Counted from the first letter of the stretch, positions 35,050 to 45,062 are shown. The stretch: DNA of 64,000 nt from Vombatus ursinus (GCF_900497805.2 NW_020945064.1:7124174-7188173), one strand, 5' to 3'. Notes: generated by a model not told the origin, from the sequence alone. Translations and numbers: made by a program.

Positions 35050-35287
35050 TGAGAGAAACCATTATTTCTCTCTGATATTTAGCAGCTAATTATTGAAATC
35101 AGGACCCAGGGTTGCCCCCTTTTCTATTTCCTCATCCAGAAATTAACTAGTATGGGAAATCTTGGGCAAAAACTTACCCAACCAAGCTGAGAGATCTGGT
35201 GAATTCCTGTTCGTTGTGTTTTGTCACACAGGTGTGGGGTAGAAGTGGCTTCCCTCTTTTATACATATATATACATATATATATGTA

Positions 35288-35318
<31 letters not shown>

Positions 35319-35616
35319 GCCTCTTTGACCAAGACTTGGGTGATCTAAGTCATGAACCCACAAGACCCTCATTAGAATGAGCCCACATCTCATTATAACA
35401 TTCATTCTCTCATTAATTGTTAACCAATCCAAGTTGAATGCCACCCTCAGGAACACCTGCTTTTCCAAGGGCATATAAACTATGAGCCTACCACCATGAG
35501 GGATCTTTGGCATTCAAGAGTGGCACTGACCTCTTTTAATAATAACATGCTAGCCTTATTAATAAAATGATTAAATTATCCAGAAACTATGTCTCTTAAA
35601 TTTTTTAAATGTCACA
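35050..35616 (+). mobile_element. Solo LTR (fossil) inside L2
   Basis: About 567 bp with TG...CA ends that split an antisense L2: 'ttattccagg' on the left continues as 'aaggggaacagacaatgc' on the right. TATA-like 'gcatataaac' at 35471 and AATAAA at 35561 fit LTR order. The end duplication is not convincing. Family not assigned. It contains a TA/TAGA array at 35262-35318. No internal retroviral region. Confidence 0.45.
35262..35318. repeat. (TA)n(TAGA)n microsatellite
   Basis: Alternating ATAC/TATA words followed by about five GATA units. Confidence 0.95.
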
Positions 35617-36095
35617 CAAGCAAGGGGAACAGACAATGCAAATGTGTGGAGATAGGACATCAAGTGTCATATGTGGAACAGCAAATAGGCCAGTATGACT
35701 GAACCATAGAGTGTAGAGAAGGGAGTCATGTGTAAGAAAACTGGAGAGGTAGAAAAGGACAAGATGGTGAAGAATTTCAGATGAAAAACAGAGGAATTTC
35801 TATTTGTTCTAGGAAGTCACTGGAGTTTATTGAAGAAGACAGGGTGACATGGTCAAAGTTAGAATTTAGGAGAATCACTTTGGCATTGATGAAGAGGATG
35901 GATGGGAGAGAGGAGAGGAAAGGCTGGAAGAACAATGGGAAGGCTGTTGCAATAGTTCAGATAAGAGGTGATGAGGACCTGAACTAGGGCAGTGGGACTA
36001 GAGAGAAAGGTACAGGTATGAGACATGCTGCAAACTTGGCAACTGATTGGACAGGTGGGCTGAGACGATGCCCAAGTTGCGAACCTGGGTGATAA
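35617..36095 (-). mobile_element. L2 LINE, antisense, right part of the split copy
   Basis: 'ggccagtatgactgaaccat', 'gttctaggaagtcactggag', 'ggctgttgcaatagttcaga', 'gaacctgggtgataataat'. Confidence 0.8.
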
Positions 36096-36107
36096 TAATC
36101 ATCCATC

Positions 36108-36232
36108 CCCAGCTGTTTAACCATTCTCCAAATCAAAGGGCACTTACTTTTCCCCCAGTTTTTCGCTCCTGCAAAAAAAAAAATGCTGCCATCAATAGTT
36201 GGATGTGACTTTTCTGTTGTACCCATATAATT
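36108..36232 (-). mobile_element. L1 ORF2 C-terminal remnant
   Basis: 'ctgtttaaccattctccaaa', 'tgctgccatcaatagttgga'. Diverged from the other copies here, so probably older. Confidence 0.5.
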
Positions 36233-36243
36233 CTAAGAAATTT

Positions 36244-36300
36244 GGAATCAGTTCAGCAAAAATTTACTAAGCATCTATTATGTTCAGAGCCACTGCAGTA
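36244..36300 (-). mobile_element. L2 terminal remnant
   Basis: 'agcaaaaatttactaagcat' and 'ctattatgttcagagccact'. Confidence 0.6.
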
Positions 36301-36394
36301 CTCTCTGATTTATGACTATACTGAATCCCAGCTTGTGAGACCTGGCAAAGAGTCCAATTGCTGCTGGTTTCCTCTAACAGATGTCAGTAGATCC

Positions 36395-36539
36395 TCTGAC
36401 CGTTCTGGGAGCCAAAAAAACCTGGGTTCTAGCCTCGGAACTGCTACTAACTTGTAAGTGATCTTGGAAATGTCACTTTCTTTCTTTAGGTCTCAGTTAT
36501 CTTCCCTGTAAAAGGAGGGAGTTGGATTAGACGATAGCC
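36395..36539 (+). mobile_element. MIR3 SINE body
   Basis: 'aagtgatcttggaaatgtca', 'ggtctcagttatcttccctg', 'ggagttggattagacgatag'. Leads without a break into the minisatellite. Confidence 0.75.
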
Positions 36540-36800
36540 AAGATCCCCTTTAGCTCTAACATTCCTTGTTCTAAGGTCCATTTCAGGTCCAACATTCTAT
36601 TATGAGCTCCTCCCAGCTCTGACATTCTGTGTTCTAGGATCCCTCTCAGCTTGGACATTCTGTGTTCTAAGGTCCATCCCAGCTCAGACATTTTATGTTC
36701 TAAGGTTCCTCCAAGCTCTGACATTTTGTGTTCTAAGGTCCCTCCCAGCTCTGATATTCTGTGGTCTAAGGTCCATCCCAGCTCTAACCTTCTACAATTG
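36540..36800 (+). repeat. 33-bp minisatellite grown from the MIR3 tail (8 units)
   Basis: Units at 36540, 36573, 36605, 36636, 36669, 36702, 36735 and 36768; six are exactly 33 bp and two are 31-32 bp. Core: 'aaggtccctcccagctctga' + 'tattctgtggtct'. Because 33 is a multiple of 3, the minus strand reads as 11-residue repeats (MSELGGTLEHK type) without being a gene. Confidence 0.95.
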
Positions 36801-37305
36801 TAATCCAGAGAATAACCTGGGAAGGTACTTGTCCAGCAGACTCATTTTATTCGTTGATAAAGAGCAGGAAACTCCGTCCAGGAGCCTGGCATCAGTCTGC
36901 CTCCTCCATGCAAATCCCTGATTTGCCCATTTCTCTGCTGTCTTAACAGATAGCAAAGGAATGGATAAGATGGCCTCTCTCAAAGCTTAGGACAAAGACG
37001 GAGGGAAGGTTATACAGAAATAGGGAATTCTTTCCCCTTTTTAATCACCTCTCATTCCTCTGCCTGGAGCTACTGTCTTTCCCTTCTGGGCTCTGCTTAT
37101 ATCACTGAATATCTCCCAGTGGGGGGTTACCTTAGGTTTGTGCCTGTACCCAAGCTTTTTTCTCCTTAGGAAGCCTGGCAGCTGTTTCCCTTTTATCTAG
37201 CCTTGTTTCTCAGAACTCACTGTAAAACTGCCCATTCTGAGCATCTCTCCTGAAAGTGAGGATCTTCAACATTGGGGGTTACCTGCAACTCCTGCGGGTT
37301 TCTTT
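36801..37305. other. Unique sequence, no gene seen
   Basis: Nothing recognised. Confidence 0.4.
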
Positions 37306-37309
37306 GGGG

Positions 37310-37445
37310 AAGGGTTGAGCCAGAACGGCTGAGCCTCAGAAAAGTGAAAAGATTTGTCCAAGGTTATCCAGCTAGTTAGCGTCGCAATGAGGACTAGAGG
37401 CCAGATTTCCTGGTCCCTAATTCAGTGCTCTTTTCAATCCGATTA
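37310..37445 (-). mobile_element. MIR remnant
   Basis: 'gtgaaaagatttgtccaagg', 'agatttcctggtccctaatt'. Confidence 0.6.
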
Positions 37446-37504
37446 ACTGCTTTTCACTGGTCCTTTAAAAAACCAGAGCTGGCTCACATTTCTAAAGCTT
37501 CCTA

Positions 37505-37790
37505 AGACTGACAATTAGGCATTTTTATTAAGCACTACGAACCAGGTACTACTATGCTAGGCTTTGAGGATACAAGAACAAAGAATGAAATGGTCCCTAC
37601 CCAAAGGACACTGTCCTTCCCCTCTTCCCCAACCCTATGAAGCAGGGAGTATAAGTCTCATTATCCCCATCCATTCTGCTGAGGGAAACTGAGGCTCAGA
37701 GATAGTCGTGGATCTGTCCAAGAGTTCCTGGATTTGAAACTAGATTCTGACTCCAAATCTAATGCTCTTTTCATTGCCTCGTAATGCACT
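37505..37790 (-). mobile_element. L2 3' end joined to MIR3
   Basis: 37505-37610: 'tttttattaagcactacgaa', 'ggctttgaggatacaagaac'. 37640-37785: 'gagggaaactgaggctcaga', 'actccaaatctaatgctctt'. Confidence 0.65.
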
Positions 37791-38084
37791 AAACTAATTT
37801 AGACACCAGTTAAAAGGAGACAGTGTTACATTGGTCTGATGACTTAATGAAATTAACTCGGAACTGTTATTTACCTTCGCTCTCAGAAACTCTCACTTTA
37901 TCCTATTCTGACCTTTAAAATGTATTTGAAAGATCACATCCAACCTAAGATTACAAAGGCTTCTTTAGCCTAGAAGAGTTACACAAAGACACTGGAAGGA
38001 TCTATTGGAAGGTAATGTATCAGCTCCTCCAAAAGACTGGGAAATGAATTCCCTGAGGGACTCTCAGCAAAAAGTCAAGCTATC

Positions 38085-38182
38085 AATCACCAAGTATTTA
38101 TTACTTTTACATCCAGCACTGTGCTGAGGGCTGAAAGTGAATAGAAGACAAGTCCTTCCAGGACCATAATAATCTAAAGAAC
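38085..38182 (-). mobile_element. L2 3' end, antisense
   Basis: 'accaagtatttattactttt', 'agcactgtgctgagggctga'. Confidence 0.65.
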
Positions 38183-38383
38183 ATGACTGATAATGAGTGG
38201 GAGGGAATTCTGAAAAAGGCAAAGGGAGTGAGTAAGGGGCCAGGAAGACTGACGCAGGAAGCAAAGCTGGCTTCTGGTTGTTCTGGTAGCACTGACTCAC
38301 AGGGAAGGGGGTTGCAAAGAGAGGATGTGACTACTGCAAGGGTGCTAGCAGAAGAATGAACTTGATTGGGGGTAGAAATGTTC

Positions 38384-38545
38384 CTTCCTTAATTCCTTGC
38401 TTCCTTTTTTCTCCCTCCCTTCCTTCCTTCTTTCCTTCCTTCCTTCCTTCTTTCCTTCCTTCCTTCCTTCTTTCCTTCCTTCCTTCCTTTCTTCCTTCCC
38501 TTCCTTCCTTCCTTCCTTCCCTTCCTTCCTTCCTTTTTTCCTTCC
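38384..38545. repeat. (CTTC)n microsatellite
   Basis: Imperfect CTTC/TTCC tetranucleotides with CCTT and TTTC interruptions. Confidence 0.95.
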
Positions 38546-38654
38546 ATACTTCTTTACTGGAAATGAGAAGACTTAGTCTCAAAGGGTGTAATTATTGGTT
38601 GTAAACATTTGGAGGGCTGTCACATAAACACTTGCTCTCTTAAACTCTAAGAGC

Positions 38655-38862
38655 AATCAATGAGAGGAAATTACAGAGAAGGAGATCTTCCTAATAGTTC
38701 AAGCTGTCCAAAAGTGGAATGGGCTGCTGTGATAAGTGAAATGGACTAGAAGGAGAGGCTGAATGTCAGGAATATTGTAGAAGGAAAATCCCTATTCAGG
38801 GACAGGTTGGATTAGACCACCTTTAAGGTCCCTTCCGATTCTGAGATTCTATAATTATGCCT
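38655..38862 (+). mobile_element. L3/CR1-type LINE 3' end
   Basis: 'agctgtccaaaagtggaatg', 'ggctgctgtgataagtgaaa', 'ggttggattagaccaccttt', 'aaggtcccttccgattctga', 'ttctataattatg'. The best L3 copy in the window. Confidence 0.85.
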
Positions 38863-39018
38863 GGTATAGAGCAGCATAATAAATGCTTGTTGACTGACTG
38901 ACTGAACATTATTAGACAGGTAGCTCCTTGAGGTCAGGGACTGTCTTTTGCCTTTCTTTGTAAACCAGTGCTTAGCAAAGTATCTGGCATATAGTAAGTA
39001 CTTAATAAATGTTTATTG
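38863..39018 (+). mobile_element. L2 3' end (two stacked remnants)
   Basis: 'aataaatgcttgttgactga' followed by 'aggtagctccttgaggtcag', 'gggactgtcttttgcctttc', 'cttaataaatgtttattgat'. Confidence 0.85.
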
Positions 39019-39099
39019 ATTGGGTGAGTGAGGGATGTCCCTGAAGGACAGGTCATAAGGAACAGCCATCCATGCTTCACATCGTTCAATTTGGTGACT

Positions 39100-39215
39100 G
39101 TATTCAGTCAACATTCAATAAACATTTATTAAGTGCCTCTTACCTGCCAAGAATGTTACTAGCCACTGCGGAAACAGACAAGAAAGATATAATCCCTGCC
39201 CTAAGGAGGATTTTG
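39100..39215 (-). mobile_element. L2 3' end, antisense
   Basis: 'caataaacatttattaagtg', 'cctcttacctgccaagaatg'. Confidence 0.75.
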
Positions 39216-39641
39216 TTGGGATCTTTTCTCTGTGGTAGGTTCATTCTAGGTCATCTCGTAGTGTAAATCCCTCAAAGAAAATCTGCCAATTTGGGAACAA
39301 GGCAAAACAAGCCCAAAGTTGTTTTCTCTATCAGGGACAACCAAGTTAGGAAATGGGTAAAGCATGTCTTTACCTCTTCCCCTGTTACCTTCTCCTAACT
39401 GATCCTTTTTAGGAACCATCTGACTGCCCAGAACCCTCCAGACATAAATCCCCCATTATTTTGGGGTCAGGCAGGGGAAGGTGAATTGAGGGAGATAAGA
39501 AAAACTCAGCTTTGGCTGAGGAAACCTCAGAAGGGAAAGCAACTTCTCATAAAGCAAGTCAGGGCAAAACATGCAAGAAGGGGCTACGCTATACTTAGGA
39601 ACCTGGAGTCAAGGCAAGAGGACTCAGGCTGGAGAAATGGA

Positions 39642-39762
39642 ATTCAACTTAACAAACATTTATTAAGTGTCTACTGTATACAACATGCTATGGTAGATGC
39701 TGGGAATATAAAGGAAAAGAAAAGGGAAAACCCCAGACCTCAAGAAACTTCCATTCTATGAC
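39642..39762 (-). mobile_element. L2 3' end, antisense
   Basis: 'acaaacatttattaagtgtc', 'gatgctgggaatataaagga', 'ctcaagaaacttccattcta'. Confidence 0.8.
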
Positions 39763-40065
39763 CCTATGAACTATGTCTTTAATAAAGATTTCAGTTGTGA
39801 ACTGGGCATGACTGGGCGATAACTGTGCCACATGTCAATGTAATAATTAATTAATTAATATAATAGGTATGGCCAATGGGGAGGTAAAAGACAACATTTA
39901 TCAGGATGCCTGAGTTCAGAGACAGAAATAATCATTGGGATAACAAGGGTTCCATGATTAGAACCCAAATCTATGAGGGTCCAGAGTTGGTTGGGGCAGG
40001 GGCTACATGCGCTTGTAATTAGCAGCCTGGATGGAGTTTCTTCCCTGCTAATTCCTCACATTTGT

Positions 40066-40370
40066 ATCATAGAATCATAAATTCAAGAGCTGGAAGGTGT
40101 ATCAAGAGGATCATTTGGTCTAGCTCCCTGCCTTCACATAGATAACAGGATTCATTTTCCTTTCTTCCTTTAAGAGCACTTCCCTTTTGATATTAGGATT
40201 ATAGAATTTAAGGCTGGAAAAAAGGGACCTTAGAGTTCTTCCAGTCTGGTCACCTTATTTTTTTTTCCAAACCAGTCTCCTCATTTTAAAGATGAGTCAA
40301 CTGATACCCAGACCTAAGAAGGTACTTGACCAAGGTCACACAGGTAGGAAATGATATTGCCAGTGGGTTG
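40066..40370 (-). mobile_element. Two MIR3 copies
   Basis: 40066-40150: 'atcatagaatcataaattca', 'ttggtctagctccctgcctt'. 40188-40370: 'gggaccttagagttcttcca', 'ggtcacacaggtaggaaatg'. Confidence 0.65.
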
Positions 40371-40484
40371 TTTCCCTCTATGCTCTCCTATCCCAGACCT
40401 GATCCCTCCCTGCCACTCCATTTCTTTCTAAAATAATCTCTAAGATTTATCAACTACAGTGATTTCCTTTCCAAGACCTGTAAG

Positions 40485-40657
40485 TTCAGTCTCTCTCTCT
40501 CTTTTTGTTGTTGTTGTTGTTGTTGAGGCAATGGGGTTAAGTGACTTGCCCAGGGTCACACAGCTAGTGAGTGTCAAATGTCTGAGGCTGGATTTGAACT
40601 CAGGTCCTCCTGACTCCAAGGCTGGCGCTTTATCCACTTCACCATCTAGCTACCCCC
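40485..40657 (-). mobile_element. Poly(A)-tailed marsupial tRNA-SINE with (CAA)n tail
   Basis: Duplications 'tccaagacctgtaag' (40470-40484) and 'tccaagccctgtaag' (40658-40672). Reverse SINE body 'cttgcccagggtcacacagc', 'ggatttgaactcaggtcctc'; the tail is TTG-rich on the plus strand. Confidence 0.94.
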
Positions 40658-40812
40658 TCCAAGCCCTGTAAGACAGATAGGTAATGCACATGTTATTAGG
40701 GGCTGAACCTGGTATTGCATTGGCATAGGTACTTACTGGTGAGGAAATTCTCTATCCCAATTCAGGCTAGCACTTTTTCTGAAATTTATTCTCATTAGAG
40801 AGTAGCCTAAAG

Positions 40813-41020
40813 CAGAAGTGTAAAATATACAACTTGCCTGCCCTAGGGGCCCACAAACCAAATTAAAATGGTCATGGAAAGTATTTAACAAAATAAGTAA
40901 AAATACAACAGAATATAGATAATATTAATTTGTGGTTTTCTACATCAATCTATGACCTGCAGGAATCCTTAAGTATGGTTTAGTGACCCCAGTTTATATT
41001 TGAGTTTGACACCACTGGTG
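40813..41020. mobile_element. Non-autonomous hAT-type DNA transposon
   Basis: Perfect 8-bp target-site duplications 'gcctaaag' at 40805-40812 and 41021-41028. Left end 'cagaagtgtaaaatatac' and right end 'gagtttgacaccactg' form diverged inverted repeats of the CAGnGGTGTCAAA type known from mammalian hAT elements. No coding capacity. Confidence 0.82.
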
Positions 41021-41038
41021 GCCTAAAGTTTTCTGGTC

Positions 41039-41326
41039 GGTTGTTGTTGGTTTTTTTGTTTTTTTGTTTGTTTTTGTTTTTGTTGTCAGTTTTGTCCAAC
41101 TCTTCATGATCCCATTTGGGGTTTTCTTAAAAAGGTACTGGAGTATCTTTCTCCATTTCCTTCTCCAGCTCATTTTACAGCTGAGGAAACTGAGGCAAAC
41201 AGGGTTAAGTGACTTGCCCAGGGTCACACAGCTAGTAAATGTCTGAGGCCAGATTTGAACTCAGGAAGATGAGTCTTCCTGACTCCAGACGCAGTATGCT
41301 ATCCATTGCACCATGTAATGCCCTGC
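41039..41326 (-). mobile_element. MAR1-type SINE
   Basis: TTG/TTTG-rich terminus, BovB-like 'tcatgatcccatttggggtt', 'cagctgaggaaactgaggca', 'aacagggttaagtgacttgc', head end 'atccattgcaccat'. Full length. Confidence 0.88.
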
Positions 41327-41387
41327 CCCGACTTGTGGCCATCGATATATGTCCAATTATCCTCTGGGAGTGCTAGAACTTTTGGAA

Positions 41388-41515
41388 GGCAGTCATGGTA
41401 TAGCAGATAGAGAGCTGGCCTTACAGCCAACAACAAGTCTTGCTTCTGATGCATCCTGATTATGTTACCTGTAGGCAAGGTAACATAACATTTATCCTTC
41501 CAATGCTTTAGCCCA
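41388..41515 (+). mobile_element. MIR-like SINE remnant
   Basis: 'ggcagtcatggtatagcaga', 'tagagagctggccttacagc', then degraded. Confidence 0.45.
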
Positions 41516-41713
41516 ATGAGCAGCTACAAACTGGTGCCCTTCCTCCATGCTAATAAAACCGGGCTATCTCCTAGGTCACCCTATAGCTCCTCAGGGCTAA
41601 GGACTAGGTGTTTTGTGAGTTTGGGGCTTCAAAGGGCAAACAAAGGCAGGAGCTCAGAACTGAGTCTCTTTGTGTGGTTTTGGGTTTGCTGTCAAGGGTC
41701 AGTGGGACCCTTT

Positions 41714-41869
41714 ATGCTGCTCCTTCTGCTAAGCTTTATTCTGTGGCCACCCTCCTCCCTGCTGGACAGTAGCCTCCCCAGGAGCAGCCAGGAAGGGCGC
41801 CCTGAAGGTCATCAAAGGAGTCTGGGATCAAAGGTTTTGAAAGAGGGTGTTACCTGTTCTCACCCCTAG
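41714..41869 (+). CDS. Signal-peptide-like short frame, possible exon (weak)
   Basis: From the ATG at 41714 the frame reads MLLLLLSFILWPPSSLLDSS, then about 31 polar residues ending in a TAG at 41869. A hydrophobic core followed by a plausible cleavage region looks like a secretory signal peptide, and the frame is also open upstream of the ATG. The area (41520-42030) has no repeat I recognise. Against it: only 51 codons, no family resemblance, no clear partner exon, and any GT near the end (for example after 'ggatcaaag') is a poor donor. Probably chance. Confidence 0.12.
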   Translation: MLLLLLSFILWPPSSLLDSSLPRSSQEGRPEGHQRSLGSKVLKEGVTCSHP

Positions 41870-42169
41870 GCAGCCTCTGAGAAACCACAGCTTTGGTAAA
41901 ACAATCAGGGTGAGAGGCCTGTGGGACAGAGACAGCTGGGACTGGTGGCATCTGTCTAAACCTCTTGAAATTGGGAGATCAGAGAGGCCTTTGGCATCCA
42001 GACCTTGGCAGAGTTTTGTGACAGTACCCTAGGGAATCCAAAGATCAAAGAATTTTTAGAGGGGGCAGGAACCTTAAAGATCTTGTAGCCCAGAGCTCTC
42101 ATTATGTAGATGATTAAGCTTGGTAGATTGGGGGAAGAGGGTAGGCTGAGAAAAAAAAAATTCTGTCCC

Positions 42170-42280
42170 GAACTTTATCCCTTCTTGTCATTCTATACCT
42201 TTCAATAATGATGATAATTCACATTTATACATCCCTGTATAGTATGCAAAGTTCTTTCCTCATAACAACTAGGTAGATAG
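42170..42280 (-). mobile_element. MIR SINE, left part of a split copy
   Basis: 'gtatgcaaagttctttcctc', 'ataacaactaggtagatag'. Continues at 43130. Confidence 0.65.
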
Positions 42281-43129
42281 TGCCTCTCTACTGAGCTAGG
42301 TAGTAAAGCATTGAAGAGGGTGGGGGTTTTGGGGTACTCTTAGATGCACAGAGGCACCCCAAGATCGCAGGAAAAAGCCCAGATCGAGGTGCGGATCTGC
42401 CTGAATGAATTCAACTCAGATCTTCTTCCAGCCAGAGGAAAAGTTTATTAAAATAAAGCATAGAAAGCATATAGACTAGGTCACGCCTGTGAGGACTGGC
42501 AGGCTGAGTCTCTGCCTCTAGGCGTGAGAGGTTCTCAGCATCCAAATAGAGGTAAAGACGAATCTTAAGTACAGAGAGATTGGGGGGGAGGGATCTTTAG
42601 GAGTGGCCAAGCAGTTTGGAGTGACGGGAGGGGGGGTCTAAGGAGTGGCCAAGCAGTTTGGAGTGAGGGGAGGCAGGGCCTAGGGAGATGTGGATGGGGG
42701 TGACCAGCAAGCTGGGGCGAACAGAACGCCTGGGTCCTGGACCTTGTGGGCCTAGCTAGGATTAAGGGTAAGAAATGGTCGAAAGCCAAAGGAAGGTGAA
42801 GCAATGGGAAAGCCCAGTTGAAGGGGGGAGGTGAGCCATTTGGAAAAGGGTCCAGGTGAGAATTTCCGTTTGGAATGTCTGAGTGATTTGAACAGACAAT
42901 GAGAATAGATAATGAAGGGAGCTGAAAGGAGACATTTGCTGTCAAAGGGCTTTTAAAGGGAAATAAGGCAGCTTCCAAAACTTTAAGGGTTTCCTGGGAC
43001 TGGTAAACAAAACTGAAGCCAGGTTCTTTTTAAGGGCTGGGGAGGAAAGATGTCAAAGAGAGATAAGTGAGTCTACAAGGAATCTAAAAGTTTTAAGGTT
43101 TTTCTGGGAATTGTAGGTAAACCTCTTCA
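42281..43129 (-). mobile_element. Solo LTR of an endogenous retrovirus (fossil) inside a MIR
   Basis: 849 bp in minus orientation with TG...CA ends, flanked by gatag (42276) and gatta (43130). AATAAA on the minus strand is at 42444-42449, about 160 bp before the end, giving a U3-R-U5 layout. It carries an internal tandem repeat (42592-42690, two units of about 43 bp sharing 'ggagtggccaagcagtttgg') and a diverged repeat of its outer U3 part. No internal retroviral region remains. Family not assigned; a solo copy gives no LTR-pair age. Confidence 0.6.
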
Positions 43130-43290
43130 GATTATATCCATTTTACAGGAAACTGAGGCTCAGAGAGGGAAAAGGACTTGCCACAAGGATATACAATTTT
43201 TTAATCGCATAGCAAAGCCAGGAACTTGAACCCAGGGTTCTCACTACAGGTCCACTGCTTTTTCTGTTGCTATAGAAGACCTCCATGATA
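43130..43290 (-). mobile_element. MIR SINE, right part of the split copy
   Basis: 'attttacaggaaactgaggc', 'gaacccagggttctcactac', 'tttctgttgctata'. Confidence 0.75.
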
Positions 43291-43737
43291 CAAAGTCAAG
43301 ATTTATGGGAGGGGGGTGGGGAAAAAGACAAACAGGATGGACCTGTGGTCCCTGTATCCCCCTCTGGTACCTGGATGGCACAGCTACCAATCTCTGACAC
43401 AGCTCCTGCCTTTGGACAGAACCAAATCCAAAGCATCTGAGACAGGAGAAGCTAAGCTATTTTCAAAATATCTTTTTTTAAAAAATATTTCTCTCTCTAA
43501 TCAGTTAACCTACAAATATTGCCTAGGTGCCACTTTTGAAACCAGTACAGTGCCTGACACTGTGGGTGAGCCTGGTCTCTGTGGGAGACAGCTCATAACC
43601 TATATACACATCCATATAAAAATGACTCACAGAAAGATGGAAATTGCCAAAGGAAGAACACAGACAGGAAATGCTGTAAGAGACCGGAGAAAGGAGTGAT
43701 TTCTGTGAGCTGGGGGAGGAGGGGAGAGGCAAAGATT

Positions 43738-43814
43738 AGAGCTGATGGACCTTAGAGATCCTTATTTTTATGGCTAAGGAAACTGAGACCCAGAGAAAAG
43801 CTTACTGCCCAATG

Positions 43815-43862
<48 letters not shown>

Positions 43863-43872
43863 NNNNNNNNNN

Positions 43873-43921
<49 letters not shown>

Positions 43922-43980
43922 GTAGCAGACCCAGGCTTTGAACTGAGGTTTCCAATTCCTGAGGTCTGTTCCATCTTATT
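43738..43980 (-). mobile_element. MIR/MIR3 copy split by a (GT)n array
   Basis: Left 'ggctaaggaaactgagaccc' and right 'cccaggctttgaactgaggt' flank the microsatellite and are parts of one SINE. Confidence 0.7.
43817..43919. repeat. (GT)n microsatellite containing a 10-N gap
   Basis: Pure GT either side of N at 43863-43872. Array length unknown. Confidence 0.98.
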
Positions 43981-44289
43981 CTTCCAAATTGGAACTGGTC
44001 TTATGCTTAGGTTATTTGACCAGTACTTCAATGGTTTAGTTTTAGAAGTACAGGAAGATTTCACCCTTGCCTTCTTTCCCTTCTTCCTTCACTTTCTAAT
44101 GCCTGAAATTTCAGCGCTAGTCATTTGCTTATTTCAGCACCTATCATCTATATTCTTGACTTCACCTGGGAGGCTCTGGCCTAATTAGGGGCTTTGTCAT
44201 GTTCTTCTTAAGCCCCTGGTGGTCACTGATACGTTACTGTGAATTTGGAATCCTACAACAGGTTTGATAAGGATGTGTCAGGAAAGACT

Positions 44290-44400
44290 TCCTGGAAGAG
44301 GAGGTGAGACTTGAACCAGAAGCCATATTCAGGAAACAGAGGTGTTGACTTTGGCTGGGCCAAGGGAAAAAAAGAGAAAGTCTGGAAGCCCAGCATAATC
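44290..44400 (-). mobile_element. L2 remnant, antisense (weak)
   Basis: 'gacttcctggaagaggaggt' and 'gacttgaaccagaagccat' resemble antisense L2 3' UTR. Confidence 0.45.
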
Positions 44401-44758
44401 ACATTTCACTCCCCAGCTCCTTCCTTCAGCAAGCTTCAGAAACTCATTTGGCCGGCAGTCTGGGTTAGTCTGCCTCCAGCACGACCCACAAATTGGGCCG
44501 GTTGATTTATGAATGAAACTGAGAACATTTTCCATCCGCAGGCAATTAAAATGGATCACACACTGGGATGCAGTGCCCACAGGGGATGAGGGAGCACATA
44601 GGGCTCTTGAACCAACCTTAAAGTTTCCTAATAGACTTCCCTGGAAGCCAACTCAGCCTATGGAGTTTCTGAGTCCCCCACCCCCAGGAATCAATTCGTT
44701 TCTTTCTGCTGCATTAAGCCCTCTGGAAAGTCCTTTTGGAAAGGAAACATCAATCTAA
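44401..44758. other. Repeat-free island
   Basis: Complex sequence with an AT-rich centre ('gttgatttatgaatgaaact', 'gcaattaaaatgg'). No gene recognised. Confidence 0.3.
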
Positions 44759-44759
44759 C

Positions 44760-45062
44760 AGAAAGAGCCCTGGCAGTGATAGAGATTTAGAGGGATTGGG
44801 ATATAGGCTTTGCTGCTTACTAGCTGTTATGACCTTGGGTCAATCATTTTCCTCAGTTTCCTTAGCTGTAAAGTGAGGGGATTGGACCAGATTTGTCTAA
44901 AGTCCCTTCTAGTGAAAAATCCTAAGATTGTATGATCTGGGTTCTATCTAGATCTACTATGGACTTGCTGTGTGACTTTGTTTAACATCTATGAGCCTCA
45001 CTTGCATCACCTGTAAAATGGGTACAATATAGAGATTTCTCAAAGACAAGGCTGGGCAATCT
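44760..45062 (+). mobile_element. MIR3 followed by MIR
   Basis: 44760-44940: 'cttactagctgttatgacct', 'aaagtcccttctagtgaaaa', 'attgtatgatc'. 44940-45062: 'cttgctgtgtgactttgttt', 'cacctgtaaaatgggtacaa'. Confidence 0.8.

Noticed and set aside
36527-36724. 11-residue tandem repeat protein
   Set aside because: Explained by a 33-bp minisatellite derived from a MIR3 tail; no sign of coding selection.
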